Shown: positions 17,995 through 28,020, numbered from the stretch's first letter. The stretch is 64,000 bases of DNA from Puia sp963703355 (GCA_963703355.1 OY969813.1:2046001-2110000), one strand, 5' to 3'. Numbers and translations are program-made. Notes: generated by a model not told the origin, from the sequence alone.

Positions 17995-19284
17995 ATGGAA
18001 TCAAAAGAAATTATCGCGGTAATTGGATTAGGGTATGTAGGCCTCCCTCTTGCCGTAGAGTTTGCAAAGAAATATTCCGTAGTAGGATTTGATATCAACG
18101 GCCGCCGGGTGAAAGAGCTGATGGAAGGTTTTGACCACACCCTGGAAATTGAAGAAGATCAGTTAAAAAAGGTGTTGACTAAAAATGCAGGATCCCGAGG
18201 CTTATACTGTTCGAATCAAATTCCTGATATAAAAACCTGCAATATTTATATCGTAACTGTTCCAACTCCGACTGATAAACACAATAATCCGGACCTGACG
18301 CCATTGTATAAGGCTAGCGCGACAGTAGGAAGTGTTTTAAAAAAGGGTGACATCGTCATTTACGAGTCGACCGTATATCCAGGAGTGACGGAGGAGGAAT
18401 GTGCTCCAGTTTTGGAAAAAACAAGCGGATTAAAATTTAATGTTGATTTCTTCTGTGGTTATTCGCCAGAAAGAATTAATCCTGGTGACAAACTTCATAC
18501 CGTCGCAAATATTTTGAAAATAACTTCCGGATCCAATATGGAAACGGCGAAAACGGTAGACGCATTATATCGTTCAGTGATAATAGCTGGAACGCATATG
18601 GCACCTTCTATAAAAGTGGCAGAAGCTGCGAAAGTCATTGAAAATTCGCAACGTGATATCAATATCGCATTCGTCAATGAACTCGCAAAAATTTTTAATC
18701 TGCTGGGTATAGATACAAATGATGTGTTGGAAGCTGCAGGAACCAAGTGGAATTTTCTAAAGTTCAAACCCGGCCTGGTTGGTGGGCATTGCATTGGTGT
18801 AGACCCCTACTATCTTGCACAGAAAGCACAGGAAGCGGGATATCATCCTGAAATTATTCTTGCGGGCAGGAGGTTAAACGACGGTATGGGTGCGTATGTA
18901 GCCAGTGAAACGATTAAGCTGATGATAAAAAAGGAAATTCCGGTTAAGAACGCGAACATTCTCATATTGGGTTTTACTTTCAAAGAAAATTGTAATGACG
19001 TCCGCAATACCAGGGTTATTGATATTGTCGAGGAACTGCGCAGTTATCAGTCAATAGTACATATCTATGATCCTTGGGCTGAACCCGAAGTTGTTAAATA
19101 CGAATATGGTATTGAAACTTTCAAACAGTTGTCAGACGATAAGAAAAAATACGACGCAGTAATTTTAGCCGTTGCCCATAAAGAATTCAATAAATTAAAA
19201 ATTAGTGATCTCTTAAATAAACGATCTGTTGTTTATGATGTAAAAGGGGTATTAAATTCCGATACTATTGATGCCCGCCTTTAA
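17995..19284 (+). CDS. nucleotide sugar dehydrogenase (WbpO/TviB type, UDP-HexNAc 6-dehydrogenase)
   Basis: Cytosolic enzyme oxidising the C6 of a UDP-N-acetylhexosamine to the uronic acid with NAD. The 429 residues show the Rossmann motif VIGLGYVGLPLAVEFA, the central domain with ENSQRDINIAFVNELA, the catalytic cysteine in GGHCIGVDPYYL and the C-terminal NAD-capping domain (LILGFTFKENCNDVRN). The pattern is that of TviB/WbpO rather than of UDP-glucose dehydrogenase. It is three bases from the next gene, an epimerase of the TviC/WbpP type, so the pair probably supplies UDP-GalNAcA or a similar acid sugar. Confidence 0.88.
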   Translation: MESKEIIAVIGLGYVGLPLAVEFAKKYSVVGFDINGRRVKELMEGFDHTLEIEEDQLKKVLTKNAGSRGLYCSNQIPDIKTCNIYIVTVPTPTDKHNNPDLTPLYKASATVGSVLKKGDIVIYESTVYPGVTEEECAPVLEKTSGLKFNVDFFCGYSPERINPGDKLHTVANILKITSGSNMETAKTVDALYRSVIIAGTHMAPSIKVAEAAKVIENSQRDINIAFVNELAKIFNLLGIDTNDVLEAAGTKWNFLKFKPGLVGGHCIGVDPYYLAQKAQEAGYHPEIILAGRRLNDGMGAYVASETIKLMIKKEIPVKNANILILGFTFKENCNDVRNTRVIDIVEELRSYQSIVHIYDPWAEPEVVKYEYGIETFKQLSDDKKKYDAVILAVAHKEFNKLKISDLLNKRSVVYDVKGVLNSDTIDARL

Positions 19285-19287
19285 TAT

Positions 19288-20298
19288 ATGTATAAGTATC
19301 CTTACCACACTGCTGATTTGAGTAAATGCTCCTTTTTGATTACGGGAGGGGCTGGATTTATCGGTTCTAATCTGGTCGAATATCTTTTAAAATATGGAGC
19401 CAGGAAAGTCAGGGTACTCGACAATCTCAGCACCGGTCATTTTCACAACATCCAGCCGTATACTTCCAATCCTTCTTTTGAATTTGTAAAAGGAGATATC
19501 AGGGACTTGAAAACATGCACGGTTGCCTGTACCGGAATGGATTTTGTTTTGCATCAGGCTGCATTGGGCTCCGTACCGAGATCGATTCTCGATCCGATCA
19601 CCACAAATGAAGTTAATATTTCAGGTTTCGTAAATATGCTGGTAGCGGTGAAAGATTCCGGTGTAAAAAGAATGATATATGCAGCCTCTTCATCAACGTA
19701 CGGAGACAGTACTACGCTTCCCAAACAAGAGGATAAAATCGGAAATCCTTTATCTCCCTATGCAGTTACTAAATATGTGAACGAATTATATGCAAATGTT
19801 TTTGCACATACCTACAAACTGGAACTAATTGGATTGCGGTATTTTAATGTTTTTGGGCCCCGACAGGATCCTAAAGGAGCTTATGCAGCAGTTATACCAA
19901 AATTTATACTCCAACTAATGAATTGCGAATCACCTGTTATCAACGGAGATGGTATGCATTCCAGAGATTTCACTTTTATAGAAAATGTGATTCAGGCAAA
20001 TATGCTCGCTGTTTTTACTACAAACCAGGCAGCCGTAAATACTGTATTCAATGTGGCATATGGAGAACAGACTACATTGAATCAGTTAATTCAAATACTG
20101 AAAAAAAATCTTTCTAAAAGTATTCCTCAAACCAATGAAGTAAAAATAATTTATGGTCCTGCACGAAAGGGGGACATTCCACACTCGTTGGCTTCCATAG
20201 AAAAAGCAAAAAAATACCTGGAATATTCACCAAAGTTTAATTTTGCGAAAGGTCTGGAACTCACCGTTAAATGGTTCATTGAAAATAACAAAGACTAA
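19288..20298 (+). CDS. NAD-dependent sugar epimerase (TviC/WbpP type)
   Basis: Short-chain dehydrogenase/epimerase acting on UDP-N-acetylhexosamines or their uronic acids at C4. The 336-residue protein has the glycine-rich FLITGGAGFIGSNLVEYLL after a short N-terminal lead (about 15 residues) typical of WbpP/TviC, the YxxxK motif in SPYAVTKYVNELYA, the serine region AASSSTYGD, and GLRYFNVFGPRQDP. It starts three bases after the dehydrogenase stop and is probably cotranscribed. Exact substrate cannot be told from sequence alone. Confidence 0.88.
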   Translation: MYKYPYHTADLSKCSFLITGGAGFIGSNLVEYLLKYGARKVRVLDNLSTGHFHNIQPYTSNPSFEFVKGDIRDLKTCTVACTGMDFVLHQAALGSVPRSILDPITTNEVNISGFVNMLVAVKDSGVKRMIYAASSSTYGDSTTLPKQEDKIGNPLSPYAVTKYVNELYANVFAHTYKLELIGLRYFNVFGPRQDPKGAYAAVIPKFILQLMNCESPVINGDGMHSRDFTFIENVIQANMLAVFTTNQAAVNTVFNVAYGEQTTLNQLIQILKKNLSKSIPQTNEVKIIYGPARKGDIPHSLASIEKAKKYLEYSPKFNFAKGLELTVKWFIENNKD

Positions 20299-20308
20299 GA
20301 ACCTAAAT

Positions 20309-20956
20309 TTACTTCCAGGATCTCAAAAATGGATTATTCTCCTTTTCATAACCGATGGTTGTAGGTTCTCCGTGACCAGGGTAAACAATGGTGTCATCAG
20401 GAAGCGTAAAGAGTTTCTCCGATATGCTCTTTATTAACGCATTTGAATCTCCTCCGGGTAGATCAGTCCTTCCAATTCCCATTCTGAACAATACATCACC
20501 TCCGATTAAAAAGCCCTGTTTTTCATCATAGAATACCACATGACCTATCGAGTGACCAGGAGTAAATATCACCGCCATTTTATCATCGCCCATATGAATG
20601 TCATCGCCGTCTTTAAGGAACAATATACTGCCAGAATAATTTTCAAAAGGCATACTCCAGCGAACCCCGGATTCAGGTGCAAATTTAAATGTCGGCAACT
20701 CATTCTCTCCAATTTGTAGTTGGAGGTCATAATATTCCGCCACCCATTTGTTTCCAAAAACGTGATCAAGATGGCAATGTGTATTAAGTAATAATCCGGG
20801 ATACAAACCGCTTTCTTTCAGCCAACTGGAAAGGATGTTTTTTTCTTCCGGAAAATAACATCCGGGATCGATGATAGCACAGGCATCTTTTCCATTGTAA
20901 ACAACGTATGTATTTTCCTGGATGGGGTTGAATATGAATCGTTTTACCCTAAGCAT
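20309..20956 (-). CDS. MBL-fold hydrolase, glyoxalase II-like
   Basis: Metallo-beta-lactamase fold enzyme, probably a thioester or similar hydrolase of the YcbL/glyoxalase II group. The 215-residue length fits the single-domain type. Metal ligands are visible: LLNTHCHLDHVFGNK (HxHxDH), GHSIGHVVFY with the next histidine, an aspartate in LIGGDVLF and a final histidine in VYPGHGEPTTIG. It converges on the epimerase gene with only ten bases between the stops. Confidence 0.9.
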   Translation of the reverse strand: MLRVKRFIFNPIQENTYVVYNGKDACAIIDPGCYFPEEKNILSSWLKESGLYPGLLLNTHCHLDHVFGNKWVAEYYDLQLQIGENELPTFKFAPESGVRWSMPFENYSGSILFLKDGDDIHMGDDKMAVIFTPGHSIGHVVFYDEKQGFLIGGDVLFRMGIGRTDLPGGDSNALIKSISEKLFTLPDDTIVYPGHGEPTTIGYEKENNPFLRSWK

Positions 20957-21044
20957 ATGCGCTTTTTTAGTTCAAAATCTATTTCACCGGTTTTAGGGAT
21001 TGTCTTAACTTGAACCGGTTATTTTCTATAATTCCAAATAAGGT

Positions 21045-24000
21045 ATGCAAGTTCCGCATAAGTTGAGGGTGAAAGGACTTTTTTTAATCATTACTACCCT
21101 GTTTTTCTTGGATTTTCAAGCTTCCGCACAGGTAAATACCGTAGAATTCGGCAAGAACCGGCTTCAGTTTAAACATATGAAGTGGAAGTATTACGAAACA
21201 CAGAATTTCAACACCTATTTTAATCAAAATGGAGATCCACTGGCGAAGTATGTTGCGCAGGTAGCTGAAAAAGAATTACCTGGTATTGAACAACAGGTCG
21301 AATATGGTTTGCAGCGCCGGGGGAACATTGTTTTATATAATAGTTATAATGAAATGGAGCAATCCAACATCGGATTGGCAACAGAATGGCAGTCTCCGGG
21401 AGGTACAACGATGCTCGTAAATAATAAAGTGATTGTTTATTATACCGATGATCACAATAAACTTCGAATTCAAATCCGTCAGGGCATCGCGCGCATGCTG
21501 CTTCAAAACGTATTATTCGGAGACGACCTGGGGGAAGTAGCGGCAAACGGAGCCTTGCTCGACCTCCCACAATGGCTTACTGATGGCTACGTGGATTATG
21601 TTGCCGAAAACTGGAATACCGAATTAGATGATCAACTGAAATCTGCGATTCTTTCCGGACGTTACAACAATTTTTATAGCCTCGCATTTGAGAAGCCTTC
21701 ACTCGCGGGACATGCATTCTGGTACTATTTTGCAAACAAGTATAAAAAAGAAAATGTAACCTATTTTTTGTACCTGTCGCGGGTCTATCGCAATACGAAT
21801 ACAGCTGCGCTGCGAATTTGTAAAAAGAAATTCAAAGAAGTACTGCAGGATTTTATGAATGAAGAAGAAGACCTCTACAACAAAGATATTCATGGCAGAA
21901 GAAATTTTCCGAAAGGAAGCATTTCCGTTGTGGAAGAAGTAAATGATAATAAAGATTTCTTTCATTTTACTCCCAGTCCTGCTCCACGTAGTCAGACTTA
22001 TGCCGTGGTAGAATTTGTACGCGGACAGTATCAGGTGGTATTGCATGAAAATTTTGTAAGTCGTAAAGTACTGTTGAAAAATGGAGTACGCAGTAACGAC
22101 AAACAACTACAACCACACTATCCTTTGGTTGCATGGGATCCGAAAGGAACCAGACTCGCAGTGATTTACTATAAAGAAGGAAAGATTCATCTTTTTGTGT
22201 ATGACATCGTTTCCAAATACAAAAGAATAGTCACTGAGCTGGATATGTTCGACCAGATACAAGACATGAAGTACATGCTTGACAACAATACCCTATTGCT
22301 AAGCGCGGTTAAAGAAGGACAATCGGATATCTTCGAATATAACCTGACGACCTCGAAAGTGGATCAAATCACGAATGATATTTATGATGATCTCGATGCG
22401 TCTTTTGTTACTTTCCCGGGAAAAACTGGAATTATCTATTCCTCAAACAGGCCTTCAGGTACGGCACCGACGGGAGATACTGTGCTTCCTTCCAATAACA
22501 GATACAATGTTTTTCTTGTAGACAACTGGAATAAAAGCGAATTCAAACAAATATCCCAACTGACGCATCTTAAATACGGAAATGCCCGCTATCCTACTCA
22601 ATACAACAATTTTCATTTTACATTTATTTCTGATGAAAATGGTATTGCCAACCGCTACGCCGGCTTTTTTACAACCCGTAGGGCAGGAATTGACACTGTT
22701 TATAAAATAGGTGATGAGATACTTCACAATCCCGACGCCCAGGAACTTGATTCTACGCTACGGGCAAATAAAGAAACTGAGCCGGACTCTATTTATACTT
22801 TTTCTATTACAAGAGACTCGGCATACACTTTTGCACTGACTAATTATCAAAGCAGCCTGACTGAAACTAAAATTGCAGGTGAAACAGGCCTCGTAAGTGA
22901 AGTTCGTCAGGAAGGAGATCTCAAATTTCTCTACAAATTAAAAGTAGATGAATCCGCACTCAAGAAACGGAATATTAATCCCCGCATCACTGAATTCAGA
23001 AAAGAGTCTATAACCGCGAGTCAGATTGCCAGTGGTCAGGCCCTGCAATATCAGCAAAAGAAAAAACCGGATACTGTAAAAGTTCAGACCGATATTTTCG
23101 AGAGTGAATTCGATAAAGAAAAGCAGGATACTGTATTAAACCAAAAATTGATATTACATCAGCCAACACCGGAACCATCGGATGAGGTGTTGAAAAATGC
23201 GAAACTATATGATTATAAGTTGAAATTTTCTGCGCAAAGTTTTACGGCAGGTTTTAACAACGATGTGCTGGCAACCCAATATCAGCCATTTACCGGGGCG
23301 TTACCCATTATGCTGGGTGGCAATGAGCCATTTAATGCGATGTTTCAGGCGGCTGTTTTTGACCTGTTCGAAGATATTCGTTTTACAGGAGCGCTTCGAC
23401 TGCCTTTGTTTGGCGGAAGTTCTTCCACCGCGGTTTCTGCTGGTTCCGGGGGAATCGGAGTAGCAACATTTGTCCCTTCGGGCGGTTCGTTTTTTGACGG
23501 AGGTGGACAATGGTATGCCCGTATTGACTATTTAAAATTACGTACTGATTTTTCTCTTATCTATTTCCGGCAGACAGATGTGGGAACCTATCCACTTTAT
23601 GATACAACCGGTCCAAATTCTTCACACACCTATGACTATGTCGATTCAAAACTTTATACGAATCTGTTTCAGGCGGTTATCAGATATCCCTTCGATAAAA
23701 TCAGAAGTCTGAGATATAGTATTGGTGTACGTACAGATAAAGTGGGGCTCAGACCGAATGGCGAAAGTGCGTATGACCCGAATTATCCATTTGATACGCT
23801 CGCACTTCAATCCGGATTTGTAAATAAGCAGGTGTTTTTATTAAATCATGTTGAATATGTATTTGACAATACCATTATGAAAACAATGAACATCATGAAT
23901 GGTCTTCGATATAAATTTTATGTGGATTTTAATTATCAGATAAATACCCCTACCACAGGCGAGGGCAGAAAGATGTTCAACTTCGGATTTGATGCGAGGA

Positions 24001-24584
24001 ACTATTATCCAATTTATAGGAACTTTATCTGGGCATTGCGGGCAGCAGGCGATTTCTCATGGGGAAATCAGAAGATAATCTATTATTTAGGCGGACAGGA
24101 TGGATGGATGTTTCCCAAAGCAAATCCGTATCCCACGCCGGATTATACACAGAATTATGCTTACCAGTCACTCGCAGTTAATTTGAGAGGTTATAATCAG
24201 AATGTGGCGAATGGTAACAATGCCATTACCATAAACAGTGAATTGCGCTTACCGGTATTTACCACATTGATGGATAAACCGATTAACAATGCCTTTGTTC
24301 GGAATTTTCAACTGATACAATTCTTTGATTTTGGAACAGCATGGGCAGGTGCGCTTAGCAATATTGAACGTCCTCAAAACAATTATTCAAATGGTGGATA
24401 TAACAATATTCCCGTTAATGTTACCATCAAAGCTGGCGGAATTGGACCATTTGCGGGTGGTTATGGTTTTGGAGCAAGAAGCACATTACTCGGATATTTC
24501 CTTCGTCTGGATGTTGGCTGGCAAATGAATACTTTTTTTGGAAATTCACCTACCTGGCAGTTTGCAATGGGGGTAGATTTTTAG
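21045..24584 (+). CDS. large TolB-like propeller protein with C-terminal outer-membrane barrel
   Basis: 1179-residue secreted protein. After a signal peptide (cleavage near AQ at residue 29) comes an N-terminal domain with LPQWLTDGYVDYVAENW, like the peptidase-MA-type domain found in Bacteroidota 'TolB' proteins but without a clear HExxH zinc motif. Residues about 300-560 are a TolB/DPP-IV-like beta-propeller (AWDPKGTRLAVIYY, GIIYSSNRPSG). A polar linker follows, and residues about 730-1179 look like an Omp85-like beta-barrel ending WQFAMGVDF with the terminal aromatic. It probably sits in the outer membrane. Function unknown. Its stop overlaps the stop of the convergent YciH gene. Confidence 0.75.
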   Translation: MQVPHKLRVKGLFLIITTLFFLDFQASAQVNTVEFGKNRLQFKHMKWKYYETQNFNTYFNQNGDPLAKYVAQVAEKELPGIEQQVEYGLQRRGNIVLYNSYNEMEQSNIGLATEWQSPGGTTMLVNNKVIVYYTDDHNKLRIQIRQGIARMLLQNVLFGDDLGEVAANGALLDLPQWLTDGYVDYVAENWNTELDDQLKSAILSGRYNNFYSLAFEKPSLAGHAFWYYFANKYKKENVTYFLYLSRVYRNTNTAALRICKKKFKEVLQDFMNEEEDLYNKDIHGRRNFPKGSISVVEEVNDNKDFFHFTPSPAPRSQTYAVVEFVRGQYQVVLHENFVSRKVLLKNGVRSNDKQLQPHYPLVAWDPKGTRLAVIYYKEGKIHLFVYDIVSKYKRIVTELDMFDQIQDMKYMLDNNTLLLSAVKEGQSDIFEYNLTTSKVDQITNDIYDDLDASFVTFPGKTGIIYSSNRPSGTAPTGDTVLPSNNRYNVFLVDNWNKSEFKQISQLTHLKYGNARYPTQYNNFHFTFISDENGIANRYAGFFTTRRAGIDTVYKIGDEILHNPDAQELDSTLRANKETEPDSIYTFSITRDSAYTFALTNYQSSLTETKIAGETGLVSEVRQEGDLKFLYKLKVDESALKKRNINPRITEFRKESITASQIASGQALQYQQKKKPDTVKVQTDIFESEFDKEKQDTVLNQKLILHQPTPEPSDEVLKNAKLYDYKLKFSAQSFTAGFNNDVLATQYQPFTGALPIMLGGNEPFNAMFQAAVFDLFEDIRFTGALRLPLFGGSSSTAVSAGSGGIGVATFVPSGGSFFDGGGQWYARIDYLKLRTDFSLIYFRQTDVGTYPLYDTTGPNSSHTYDYVDSKLYTNLFQAVIRYPFDKIRSLRYSIGVRTDKVGLRPNGESAYDPNYPFDTLALQSGFVNKQVFLLNHVEYVFDNTIMKTMNIMNGLRYKFYVDFNYQINTPTTGEGRKMFNFGFDARNYYPIYRNFIWALRAAGDFSWGNQKIIYYLGGQDGWMFPKANPYPTPDYTQNYAYQSLAVNLRGYNQNVANGNNAITINSELRLPVFTTLMDKPINNAFVRNFQLIQFFDFGTAWAGALSNIERPQNNYSNGGYNNIPVNVTIKAGGIGPFAGGYGFGARSTLLGYFLRLDVGWQMNTFFGNSPTWQFAMGVDF

Positions 24585-24913
24585 ACCTTGTATCCTTCTT
24601 TTCGCAAATAAGTCTGGACCTTTACGATTTGATCTCCCTGAATCAGAATCTGACCATCTTTAACTGATCCACCCGTACCACAGAACTGTTTAAGCTTTTT
24701 CCCAAGTGCCTCCATGTCTTCGGGCCTACCGATGAATCCTACAACTGCAGTAACCGTTTTGCCACCACGATGTCGATTATCCAATAGTATTCGAAGACGC
24801 TGTTTAGCCGGAGATAACGTTTCGGATGAATCTGATTCTTCATGCTGAAATGTAAAATTGGGATCTGTGCTGAATACAAACCCATTTTTGTCGGAATTAT
24901 TTTTCTTCGCCAA
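24581..24913 (-). CDS. yciH: SUI1/eIF1-like translation factor YciH
   Basis: Bacterial homologue of eukaryotic initiation factor 1. The 110-residue protein begins MAKKNNSDKNGFVFSTDPNF and has the SUI1 core RLRILLDNRHRGGKTVTAVVG with LGKKLKQFCGTGGSVKDG. The frame stays open to a GTG at 24931, but family members start at the lysine-rich position, here a TTG codon at 24913, so that start is preferred. It lies after nadC on the same strand, with the octamer repeat between. The last bases overlap the stop of the convergent large gene. Confidence 0.88.
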   Translation of the reverse strand: MAKKNNSDKNGFVFSTDPNFTFQHEESDSSETLSPAKQRLRILLDNRHRGGKTVTAVVGFIGRPEDMEALGKKLKQFCGTGGSVKDGQILIQGDQIVKVQTYLRKEGYKV

Positions 24914-24946
24914 TTTTAAAGTGATTAACACTAATGATTAAATTAT

Positions 24947-24978
24947 TTCCATACTCCCATACTCCCATACTCCCATAC
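24947..24978 (-). repeat. octamer tandem array GTATGGGA x3-4 after nadC stop
   Basis: Three perfect GTATGGGA units and one degenerate unit, read on the minus strand, start 4 bases after the nadC stop. Same unit and same placement as after mreB and hemD. Confidence 0.9.
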
Positions 24979-24982
24979 TTTC

Positions 24983-25843
24983 CTAAACTGCTTTCAGACT
25001 TAAATCCACACTCCGGGCCTGATGAATAAGTGCGCCGATGCTGATAAAATCCACACCCGTCGCAGCATAATCCCTAACATTCTCAAGATTTATACCACCG
25101 CTTGCTTCCGTTTCTATTTTCCTTCCAATGAGATCCATTGCCTGAAATATTTGCGAAGGAGTGAAATTATCGAGCATGATCCGGTCCGCCTTACCAGACT
25201 TCATGACTTCACGAACATCTTTCAATGATCTGGCTTCAATTTCTATTTTAAGTTGAGGTTTATATTTATGCACATAATCAAAAGCTTTATCCAGCGCCTT
25301 TTCTATACCTCCACAATAGTCAATATGATTGTCTTTCAGCATAATCATATCAAATAAACCAAACCGATGGTTTGTTGCGCCACCGATACGCGCAGCTTCT
25401 TTTTCGAGTACCCTGAAACCGGGTGTGGTTTTCCTGGTGTCAAGAATTTTAGTTGGATAGTCAGCAATAGATTCAACATATTGTCTTGTCAGCGTGGCGA
25501 TGCCACTCATTCTTTGCATACAATTTAATACCAACCGTTCACAGGCCAGAATCGTGGGAACGTGAGCTTCTACCATAAAAGCCTGATCACCGACATTCAT
25601 TTCTTCTCCATCAATTTTATATCTGTGAAAAATAACGGAAGGGTCTCTCCATTTGAATATTTTTTCTGCTACCGCCATTCCGGCTAAAATGCCATTCTGC
25701 TTAATTTTCAGAACAGCCTTACCGCGCTCATTTGACGGAATAACAGCGAGTGTGGAATGATCTCCGTCGCCCAGGTCTTCCTCCATTGCAGCTTTAAGCA
25801 GAGCATGCAAACGTTCGTCAAAATAATTATCTGGTTTGCTCAT
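24983..25843 (-). CDS. nadC: nicotinate-nucleotide pyrophosphorylase (QPRTase)
   Basis: Converts quinolinate and PRPP to nicotinate mononucleotide in NAD synthesis. The 286-residue length is normal. The N-terminal EDLGDGDHS, LVLNCMQRMSGIATLT, the arginine-rich ILDTRKTTPGFR, HRFGLFDMIMLKDNH and EIEARSLKDV motifs are all there. nadA and nadB are not in the window, and kynA is 21 kb away, so no link to tryptophan-derived quinolinate is claimed. The stop is followed at once by the octamer repeat. Confidence 0.97.
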   Translation of the reverse strand: MSKPDNYFDERLHALLKAAMEEDLGDGDHSTLAVIPSNERGKAVLKIKQNGILAGMAVAEKIFKWRDPSVIFHRYKIDGEEMNVGDQAFMVEAHVPTILACERLVLNCMQRMSGIATLTRQYVESIADYPTKILDTRKTTPGFRVLEKEAARIGGATNHRFGLFDMIMLKDNHIDYCGGIEKALDKAFDYVHKYKPQLKIEIEARSLKDVREVMKSGKADRIMLDNFTPSQIFQAMDLIGRKIETEASGGINLENVRDYAATGVDFISIGALIHQARSVDLSLKAV

Positions 25844-25901
25844 TGCGGAGCAAAGTAGAAATTATAAAGTAAAAGAAAAAAAATAAGAGATGGCTCAAAC
25901 T

Positions 25902-26291
25902 TTACTCTACCGTTTGAAATCTGATTTCCTGCAGGAAGTTTTTATCGCCTTTGTGTTTGAAGTATAAGGTGGTTCTGTAATTGCCACCTCGAGTTTGCAG
26001 CATTCCCGCACAAAAAAAGGTTCCGGCACTTTCTCCCTGTTGGGTTATCTTAAAATTCTGCACTTCGTTGTTATTAAAAAAGTCTCCGATAACCATCTCG
26101 GCCTGGGCCTTACTATAAGTGTCCGTTTTGTCTGGTAAACTAATATCAACACGAACATCAAAAAATGGAGAGAGCTGACTAACATTACCCGAACGGATCG
26201 CGGTCACCACCGCGTCTATATTTTCGAAACTCTTATAAGAAACGAGGACGAGGGCTGAAGCAGCCAGAACCCATCCCATTAACCTTTTCAT
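25902..26291 (-). CDS. DUF4783 family secreted protein
   Basis: Small secreted protein of a Bacteroidota-specific family with unknown function and a likely NTF2-like fold. The 129 residues start MKRLMGWVLAASALVLVSY, a signal peptide, and continue with FENIDAVVTAIRSGNVSQLSPFFD, KAQAEMVIGDFFNNNE and GGNYRTTLYFK, which match DUF4783. The frame is open to a TTG at 26306, but the ATG at 26291 gives the better signal peptide. It sits 58 bases upstream of nadC on the same strand. Confidence 0.82.
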   Translation of the reverse strand: MKRLMGWVLAASALVLVSYKSFENIDAVVTAIRSGNVSQLSPFFDVRVDISLPDKTDTYSKAQAEMVIGDFFNNNEVQNFKITQQGESAGTFFCAGMLQTRGGNYRTTLYFKHKGDKNFLQEIRFQTVE

Positions 26292-26376
26292 AGGAATTGT
26301 TTTCAACCAATAAAAGCTAAAAATATGCCAAACTGAAAGCGATACCCCAAAATGGTCAAAAACAGACCATATACAT

Positions 26377-26384
26377 TAACTTTG
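26377..26384 (+). promoter_or_regulatory. -7 box TAACTTTG upstream of gpmI
   Basis: Exact TAnnTTTG match, 31 bases before the gpmI ATG, in a 108-base divergent gap. No clear -33 box was found, so this is a candidate only. Confidence 0.45.
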
Positions 26385-26414
26385 AACCCATTACGTTAAT
26401 CTTTTCACAGGAAA

Positions 26415-27944
26415 ATGGCAAAAAGATCAGCAATTCTCATCATTATGGACGGGTGGGGTCTTGGAAAAGTTGAATCAGCCGACGCTGTCCGACATGCAAA
26501 AACTCCCTTTGTCAGTTCTCTTTATGCAAAATATCCGAATAGTACGCTGGTAACCTGTGGTGAATCAGTCGGTCTTCCTGATGGTCAAATGGGAAATTCA
26601 GAAGTAGGCCATTTAAATATTGGAGCCGGCCGGATAGTATATCAGGAATTACAACGAATCAATGTAGGTATACGCGACGGCTCATTCGAAAAAAACCCTG
26701 CGCTGATCCGTGCACTTCAACATGCGAAAACCAACAATAAAAAGTTACACCTGCTTGGACTGGTGAGTGACGGTGGCGTTCATTCGCATATTAATCATCT
26801 TAAAAAAATAATCGATTGCTGCAAATCGGAATCTGTTTCGGATGTTTTTGTTCACGCGTTTACTGATGGCCGTGATACCGATCCAAAAAGTGGATATGGC
26901 TTTATAAAGAGTTTGCAGGATCACCTCGATGTTACCGGCACCGGAAAAATTGCCAGTGTTTCAGGCAGGTATTATGCGATGGACAGAGACAAACGGTGGG
27001 AGCGCGTTAAACTGGCTTATGATGTAATGGTAAATGGTATTGGAGGAAAAGGGAAGACGGCACTACAAATCGTGGAGGAAAATTACGCAGCAGATATTAG
27101 TGATGAATTCATAAAACCCAGTGTGGTTTTGAATTCCAGTGGAAATCCTACAGCGACGATAACCGATGGCGACGTGGTTATCTGTTTTAATTTCAGAACG
27201 GACCGATGCAGAGAAATTACAGAAGTGCTTACACAAAAAGATTTCCCTGAACTGGGAATGAAAAAACTTTCGCTGGATTATACTACCATGACAGAGTACG
27301 ATCATCATTTCAAAAATATACATGTAATGTTTGAAACCGATGATTTGAAAATGACCATGGGCGAAGTGGTTGCTAAAAATATGCTTACTCAAATACGGAT
27401 TGCAGAAACTGAGAAATATCCGCACGTCACATTTTTTTTCAGTGGAGGCAGAGAGCGTGAATTTGAAGGTGAAAAGCGACTGATGGTCCCCTCGCCTAAA
27501 GTGGCCACATATGATTTGCAACCTGAAATGAGCGCTGAAGGAATTACCGAAGCCATTATTCCGGAGATAAATCATAAAACGGCCAATTTTATTTGCCTGA
27601 ACTACGCAAACGCAGATATGGTCGGGCATACGGGTGATTTCAAGGCGGCTATCAAAGCAGTAGAAACAGTTGACCGCTGTGTTGAACGCGTGGCTACAGC
27701 CGCACTGGCAAATGATTATATCGTTTTTATCACGGCAGATCATGGGAACGCGGACTATATGATTAACCCGGATGGAACGCCCAATACCGCTCATTCCCTT
27801 AACCTTGTACCTTATTTTATTCTTGATAATCAATGGCATGGAAATGTTTTTCCGGGCAAACTCGCTGATATCGCACCCACCCTGCTTACCCTGATGGGTT
27901 ATGAAGTGCCGCCGGAGATGACCGGCAGTTTATTATTCCACTAA
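26415..27944 (+). CDS. gpmI: 2,3-bisphosphoglycerate-independent phosphoglycerate mutase
   Basis: Interconverts 3- and 2-phosphoglycerate in glycolysis through a phosphoserine, using manganese. The 509-residue product has metal ligand D12 in LIIMDGWGLG, the nucleophile S62 in GQMGNSEVGHLNIGAG, FTDGRDTDP, the DRDKRWERV substrate loop, NFRTDR, and the C-terminal ligands in NYANADMVGHTG and ITADHGNADYM. All catalytic residues of the alkaline-phosphatase-like core are visible. It is followed after 76 bases by an ECF sigma gene. Confidence 0.97.
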   Translation: MAKRSAILIIMDGWGLGKVESADAVRHAKTPFVSSLYAKYPNSTLVTCGESVGLPDGQMGNSEVGHLNIGAGRIVYQELQRINVGIRDGSFEKNPALIRALQHAKTNNKKLHLLGLVSDGGVHSHINHLKKIIDCCKSESVSDVFVHAFTDGRDTDPKSGYGFIKSLQDHLDVTGTGKIASVSGRYYAMDRDKRWERVKLAYDVMVNGIGGKGKTALQIVEENYAADISDEFIKPSVVLNSSGNPTATITDGDVVICFNFRTDRCREITEVLTQKDFPELGMKKLSLDYTTMTEYDHHFKNIHVMFETDDLKMTMGEVVAKNMLTQIRIAETEKYPHVTFFFSGGREREFEGEKRLMVPSPKVATYDLQPEMSAEGITEAIIPEINHKTANFICLNYANADMVGHTGDFKAAIKAVETVDRCVERVATAALANDYIVFITADHGNADYMINPDGTPNTAHSLNLVPYFILDNQWHGNVFPGKLADIAPTLLTLMGYEVPPEMTGSLLFH

Positions 27945-28020
27945 AAAAGACACCTAAACTTTATTTCGTGCAGCTTTAGCACATGAAAATTGTCTAATTT
28001 ACAGGGCAACGAGGTTTAAT

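Noticed and set aside
27063..27839. 258-codon minus-strand ORF within gpmI
   Set aside because: Antisense shadow of gpmI, cysteine- and histidine-rich without recognisable domains.
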